A stretch of 64,000 nt of DNA, taken from Fusibacter bizertensis. Lineage in GTDB: Bacteria; Bacillota; Clostridia; Peptostreptococcales; Acidaminobacteraceae. The position numbers were made by a program, and so were the translations under genes. Shown in pieces: positions 61,727 through 64,000 of the stretch. The stretch is taken from NCBI RefSeq assembly GCF_029914245.1, contig NZ_JARYZI010000001.1, positions 372,001-436,000 of the forward strand. Direction: 5' to 3'. Each line of letters starts with the position of its first letter. The first letter of the stretch is position 1. The notes beneath the pieces are model-generated. The model did no database searches and had not been told where the DNA came from. It was given only the letters and a program-made list of their open reading frames with translations.

Positions 61727-61780
61727 ACATAACGTTCTTGCAGTCCTCGCAGCCTTAGTTGCGAGGACTGTGTGTTATGT
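61727..61780 (-). other. attC site, CTCGCAGCC type
   Basis: ACATAAC...GTTATGT, perfectly complementary ends; interior stem CAGTCCTCGCA / TGCGAGGACTG. One of the best sites of the array. Confidence 0.93.
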
Positions 61781-61795
61781 GTTGTCATTTTGAAA

Positions 61796-62272
61796 TTATT
61801 TTTGTACTTTCAAATTAATTTCCCGTTTCTCAAAGTCATTTATTCCAGTATCTTCTTTCGGTTGATAAGTAAAAGTCAAGCTTTCATCACCAGCTTTTGT
61901 TACATAAAACTCGAATACAACTCTATCAAAATTATCACCTTCTTTTACATTTATAAAAGATCCAACTCGATTGTGTTTAATTTCTTTATATTTGTCCGTT
62001 AGTTCTAATCCGTTTAAGATTCCAGTTTGTATATGCCATTCATATAGTATTGTTGAATTCTCAAGTAAGGATATATAAATGGTGTCTCCAGGACTCACTT
62101 TAATAGTTTTACTACTATTTTCAGCATTTATGACCTGCTCCCATTTATTGTCATTTATTTTAACATAAATACAATCCAAGTCATTATTTATCATAGCTAC
62201 TCCTTTCAAATATCCAATTAGAACAATAGTAATTATAAAAAGCAGTATCATGATACCTTTTTTCTTTATCAT
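61796..62272 (-). CDS. Chagasin-like cysteine protease inhibitor (I42 type), membrane-anchored
   Basis: 158 residues. N-terminal anchor or signal (5-25) and an Ig-like domain. N72-S-T-I-L-Y-E-W79 matches the chagasin loop 'NPTTGY.W', and 'VTKAGDESLTFTYQPKED' fits the last strand with 'f.Y.RPWe'. Chagasins block papain-like enzymes by inserting three loops into the active site. It starts 2 bases after the stop of a papain-like protease gene, so this is probably the cognate inhibitor, protecting the producer. Confidence 0.8.
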   Translation of the reverse strand: MIKKKGIMILLFIITIVLIGYLKGVAMINNDLDCIYVKINDNKWEQVINAENSSKTIKVSPGDTIYISLLENSTILYEWHIQTGILNGLELTDKYKEIKHNRVGSFINVKEGDNFDRVVFEFYVTKAGDESLTFTYQPKEDTGINDFEKREINLKVQK

Positions 62273-62274
62273 TG

Positions 62275-63447
62275 CTAATACCTAGCGTAATTCAAGTAAT
62301 AAACATTCCCATTAATTATATAAGCAACATTATTACCATTATCATAAGCAGTAACTGAAACACCATAGTTCTTATTTGGATCAATTAGAAGATAATATTT
62401 GTCAACTGAACTATATTCTTCAAATCCTCTAATAGTCATTGAATGACCATATAAATCCCAATTATTAGGTGAGTAATAAAAACCCGCGTGAATGGGAATA
62501 TTGTTTTTTAAAAGACTTTTTGCTTGAGAATAAGTCAAATAATTATATTGACTTGGATACAATCCCCAGTTATTATATGCTTTTTTTATTTCGCTCCACG
62601 CTCCTCCTTGGTTTACTGGCGAGCCATACACATATGTTACAATTTCACTTGCAGTAAGATTTAAACTCTTTCGATAATTTAGGATAGAAGCACAGGTTGC
62701 TGCACAACACCAATTCATTCCGTTTTGCAATACAATTGGAACAGATAAGTACTTATAGTCAACTGGAGCACCAGGATCAGAAAATATTAGATTACTATTA
62801 ATAATTATGCTTTCAAAAGAATATTCTTCTACACTAGATTTATCAAGTAATGTTTCTATTTTTTTGTCAATATCCTCTTTATATTTATCTATATCTAGAT
62901 TACTAGGTGTGTCACTTTCAAGTTCATTTATGACTTTGCTTGAATTATTCGATAAAAATAATGCTGACTTGATTCTAATTAATTTATGTACTCCAGGTTT
63001 ATAGTTGTTTTTTGATAAATAATTAAATTTATCTGCAAAGCTTTTTGAAAGTGTTCCTGACAATATACCATTTTCAAGCTTTGCAACTGCATAAGTACCA
63101 ATTAGTTCATTTTTCTCAAGTACTGGGAAATAATATATTTCTGTAGAATTTAGTGTCATATTATCAATATTGTAATCGTATACTCTGATTGGAGTGGCAA
63201 GGTGAACGTCATATTTATTTGTAACAGTTACTTCGTAAAAGTTACTATTCAAAATAAAATCATTGATTTGATTTTTGAAATTATGTTCTGCAAATATTAT
63301 AATGTCTCGAGAGATACTGTCATCATTCAAGTTAGGTTCGTTAACTTGGAAATTGATTTTGGTTGCAAAAACAATTGGATTAAGTACAGTAGCAGTCAAG
63401 ATTATACAGATTAGTAACAAATTAATTGTCTTAAATTTCTTTTTCAT
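62275..63447 (-). CDS. Secreted papain-like cysteine protease
   Basis: 390 residues. Signal peptide (1-28), a ~200-residue propeptide-like region, and a catalytic domain from about 235. Q241 and C247 (QNGMNWCCAA), H335 (LYGHSMTIRGF) and D356 (YLLIDPNKN) line up with the oxyanion Gln, Cys, His and Asn/Asp of papain-like (C70/C39-like) peptidases. Secreted, presumably as a zymogen. A chagasin-like inhibitor gene follows in the same cassette. Confidence 0.85.
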   Translation of the reverse strand: MKKKFKTINLLLICIILTATVLNPIVFATKINFQVNEPNLNDDSISRDIIIFAEHNFKNQINDFILNSNFYEVTVTNKYDVHLATPIRVYDYNIDNMTLNSTEIYYFPVLEKNELIGTYAVAKLENGILSGTLSKSFADKFNYLSKNNYKPGVHKLIRIKSALFLSNNSSKVINELESDTPSNLDIDKYKEDIDKKIETLLDKSSVEEYSFESIIINSNLIFSDPGAPVDYKYLSVPIVLQNGMNWCCAATCASILNYRKSLNLTASEIVTYVYGSPVNQGGAWSEIKKAYNNWGLYPSQYNYLTYSQAKSLLKNNIPIHAGFYYSPNNWDLYGHSMTIRGFEEYSSVDKYYLLIDPNKNYGVSVTAYDNGNNVAYIINGNVYYLNYARY

Positions 63448-63651
63448 TTTAGACCTCCATTTTAAAGAATCATTTTTCTTAATAGTTCCATAATTTATGT
63501 GCCATAAAAACTTATCATATCTATTAAATTAACCAAATCCCCCTTTTTCTGTTAAAGTATTAAACTTCAATTATTGATTCATTGATTCATTTAATGCTGT
63601 TGAACTATAACTGAGTTTAACTCGTTAAGTTTCTATCATTTATTTGATGAC
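63448..63651. other. Upstream region of the protease cassette
   Basis: About 200 bases between the protease start and the next attC, longer than the ~30-bp leaders of other cassettes. It probably contains a cassette-borne promoter on the minus strand; no decisive consensus was fixed. Confidence 0.4.
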
Positions 63652-63704
63652 ACATAACGTTCCTCATGTCCTCGTCGCGAAGTGATGAGGATATGGTGTT
63701 AGAC
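63652..63704 (-). other. attC site, GGATA type
   Basis: ACATAAC...GTTAGAC; interior CATGTCCTCGTCGCGAAGTGATGAGGATATGG. The changes C to T and G to A in the two arms compensate each other relative to other sites, which shows selection on the folded stem. Confidence 0.92.
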
Positions 63705-63728
63705 GATGGAACAATATATCTTAATTCT

Positions 63729-64000
63729 TCACTTAATGTTATATAGCTCAAATAATACTTTACTTATGCCTCTTGATAACGGATTATCAAATTTCATAGT
63801 TTCATATTTTAGATTATTCAACTTCAAATTATTAATTGCAACAAAGTTTGCTTTATTTTCATCTTCATCAGAAAAGCAATAAAAATACCAATTCGCCTCA
63901 GGATACATTTTTCTTATGTCTTCTAAATACGGTAAATCTACATCCCCCATTGACAAACCATAAACACAAATTTTTTCAACATTTTTTTTAATCTTGCTTT
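63729..64000 (-). CDS. AbiH-like phage abortive-infection protein (C-terminal part, cut by window edge)
   Basis: The frame is open to the window edge. 'ICVYGLSMGDVDLPYLEDIR', 'ANWYFYCFSDEDENKANF' match the AbiH C-terminal block 'i.GhSlg..DlpYf..i......w.iyyys..d'. 90 codons of a protein that is usually about 300. The real start is to the right. It is the first cassette gene seen from the integrase side. AbiH proteins stop phage growth by a mechanism not settled. Confidence 0.75.
   Translation of the reverse strand, partial: SKIKKNVEKICVYGLSMGDVDLPYLEDIRKMYPEANWYFYCFSDEDENKANFVAINNLKLNNLKYETMKFDNPLSRGISKVLFELYNIK

Noticed and set aside
44133-63704. Regularly spaced repeats that might be a CRISPR array
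   Set aside because: Spacing is 0.5-2 kb with genes between, and the repeats are imperfect and form attC-like structures, so CRISPR does not fit.
1-64000. tRNA, rRNA, prophage or insertion-sequence genes
   Set aside because: No tRNA-like cloverleaf, rRNA stretch, phage structural gene or transposase was seen in any reading frame.

Overview
The window reads as low-GC accessory DNA, most likely from a Gram-positive, Clostridia-like bacterium. The support is strong AGGAGG-type ribosome binding sites, many lipobox lipoproteins, DUF3784/DUF6199/SdpI-type small membrane proteins and Rho-independent terminators. No rRNA, tRNA or core operon is visible to fix the taxonomy, and a spirochaete-like host cannot be excluded. 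Nearly all of the genes are short, singly transcribed and on the minus strand. The exceptions on the plus strand are a small-peptide cluster near 9.7-10.3 kb and an MFS transporter at 29.4 kb.

Region 1 (1-43.7 kb) is a long run of accessory minus-strand genes. It holds GNAT acetyltransferases (one broken by a frameshift), five SAM methyltransferases, an RsgA GTPase with an RNHCP zinc protein, AlkD, a YdeI family protein, an APH(6)-like kinase, HIT, a flavodoxin-ferredoxin protein, a HAD phosphatase, a nucleoside phosphorylase, an XRE regulator, an M29-like aminopeptidase, a TmrB-like P-loop protein, and many lipoproteins and membrane proteins. Several genes are broken by single frameshifts, nonsense codons or deletions.

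Two small-peptide loci in this region are the most unusual protein-coding finding. At 9,694-9,789 (+) and 29,060-29,155 (-) lie two related 31-residue ORFs. They share a TTGACT promoter, direct ATGACAA repeats placed 20 bp upstream of the -35, almost the same leader and ribosome binding site, and the same GGTGTATGCATAT hairpin downstream. The first locus continues into two tandem, mutually related 41-residue peptides with a DLNG motif. A matching 16-bp near-palindrome, ATGACAANNTTGTTAC, also covers the -35 box of the XRE regulator gene at 31.7-32.4 kb, so that regulator could control the peptides.

Region 2 (44.1-64 kb) is an integron gene-cassette array. At least 19 attC-like sites with the form RYYYAAC...stem-loop...GTTRRRY alternate with one- or two-gene cassettes. 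In minus-strand orientation each site follows a gene and reads TCTAACA...ACGTTAGA, the classical attC polarity, so the integrase and attI should lie to the right of position 64,000. Cassettes encode an AbiH-like phage-defence protein (cut by the window edge), a papain-like secreted cysteine protease with a chagasin-like inhibitor, a winged-helix/HEPN pair, two PD-(D/E)XK-like nuclease-related proteins, GNATs, NUDIX, TraX, lipoproteins, many small membrane proteins, one geneless cassette and several decayed cassettes, including a dead copy of a neighbouring cassette. Region 1 looks like the same kind of gene collection but lacks recognisable attC sites, apart from one possible collapsed site near 38.36 kb. 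It may be an old, decayed part of the array or a separate genomic island.
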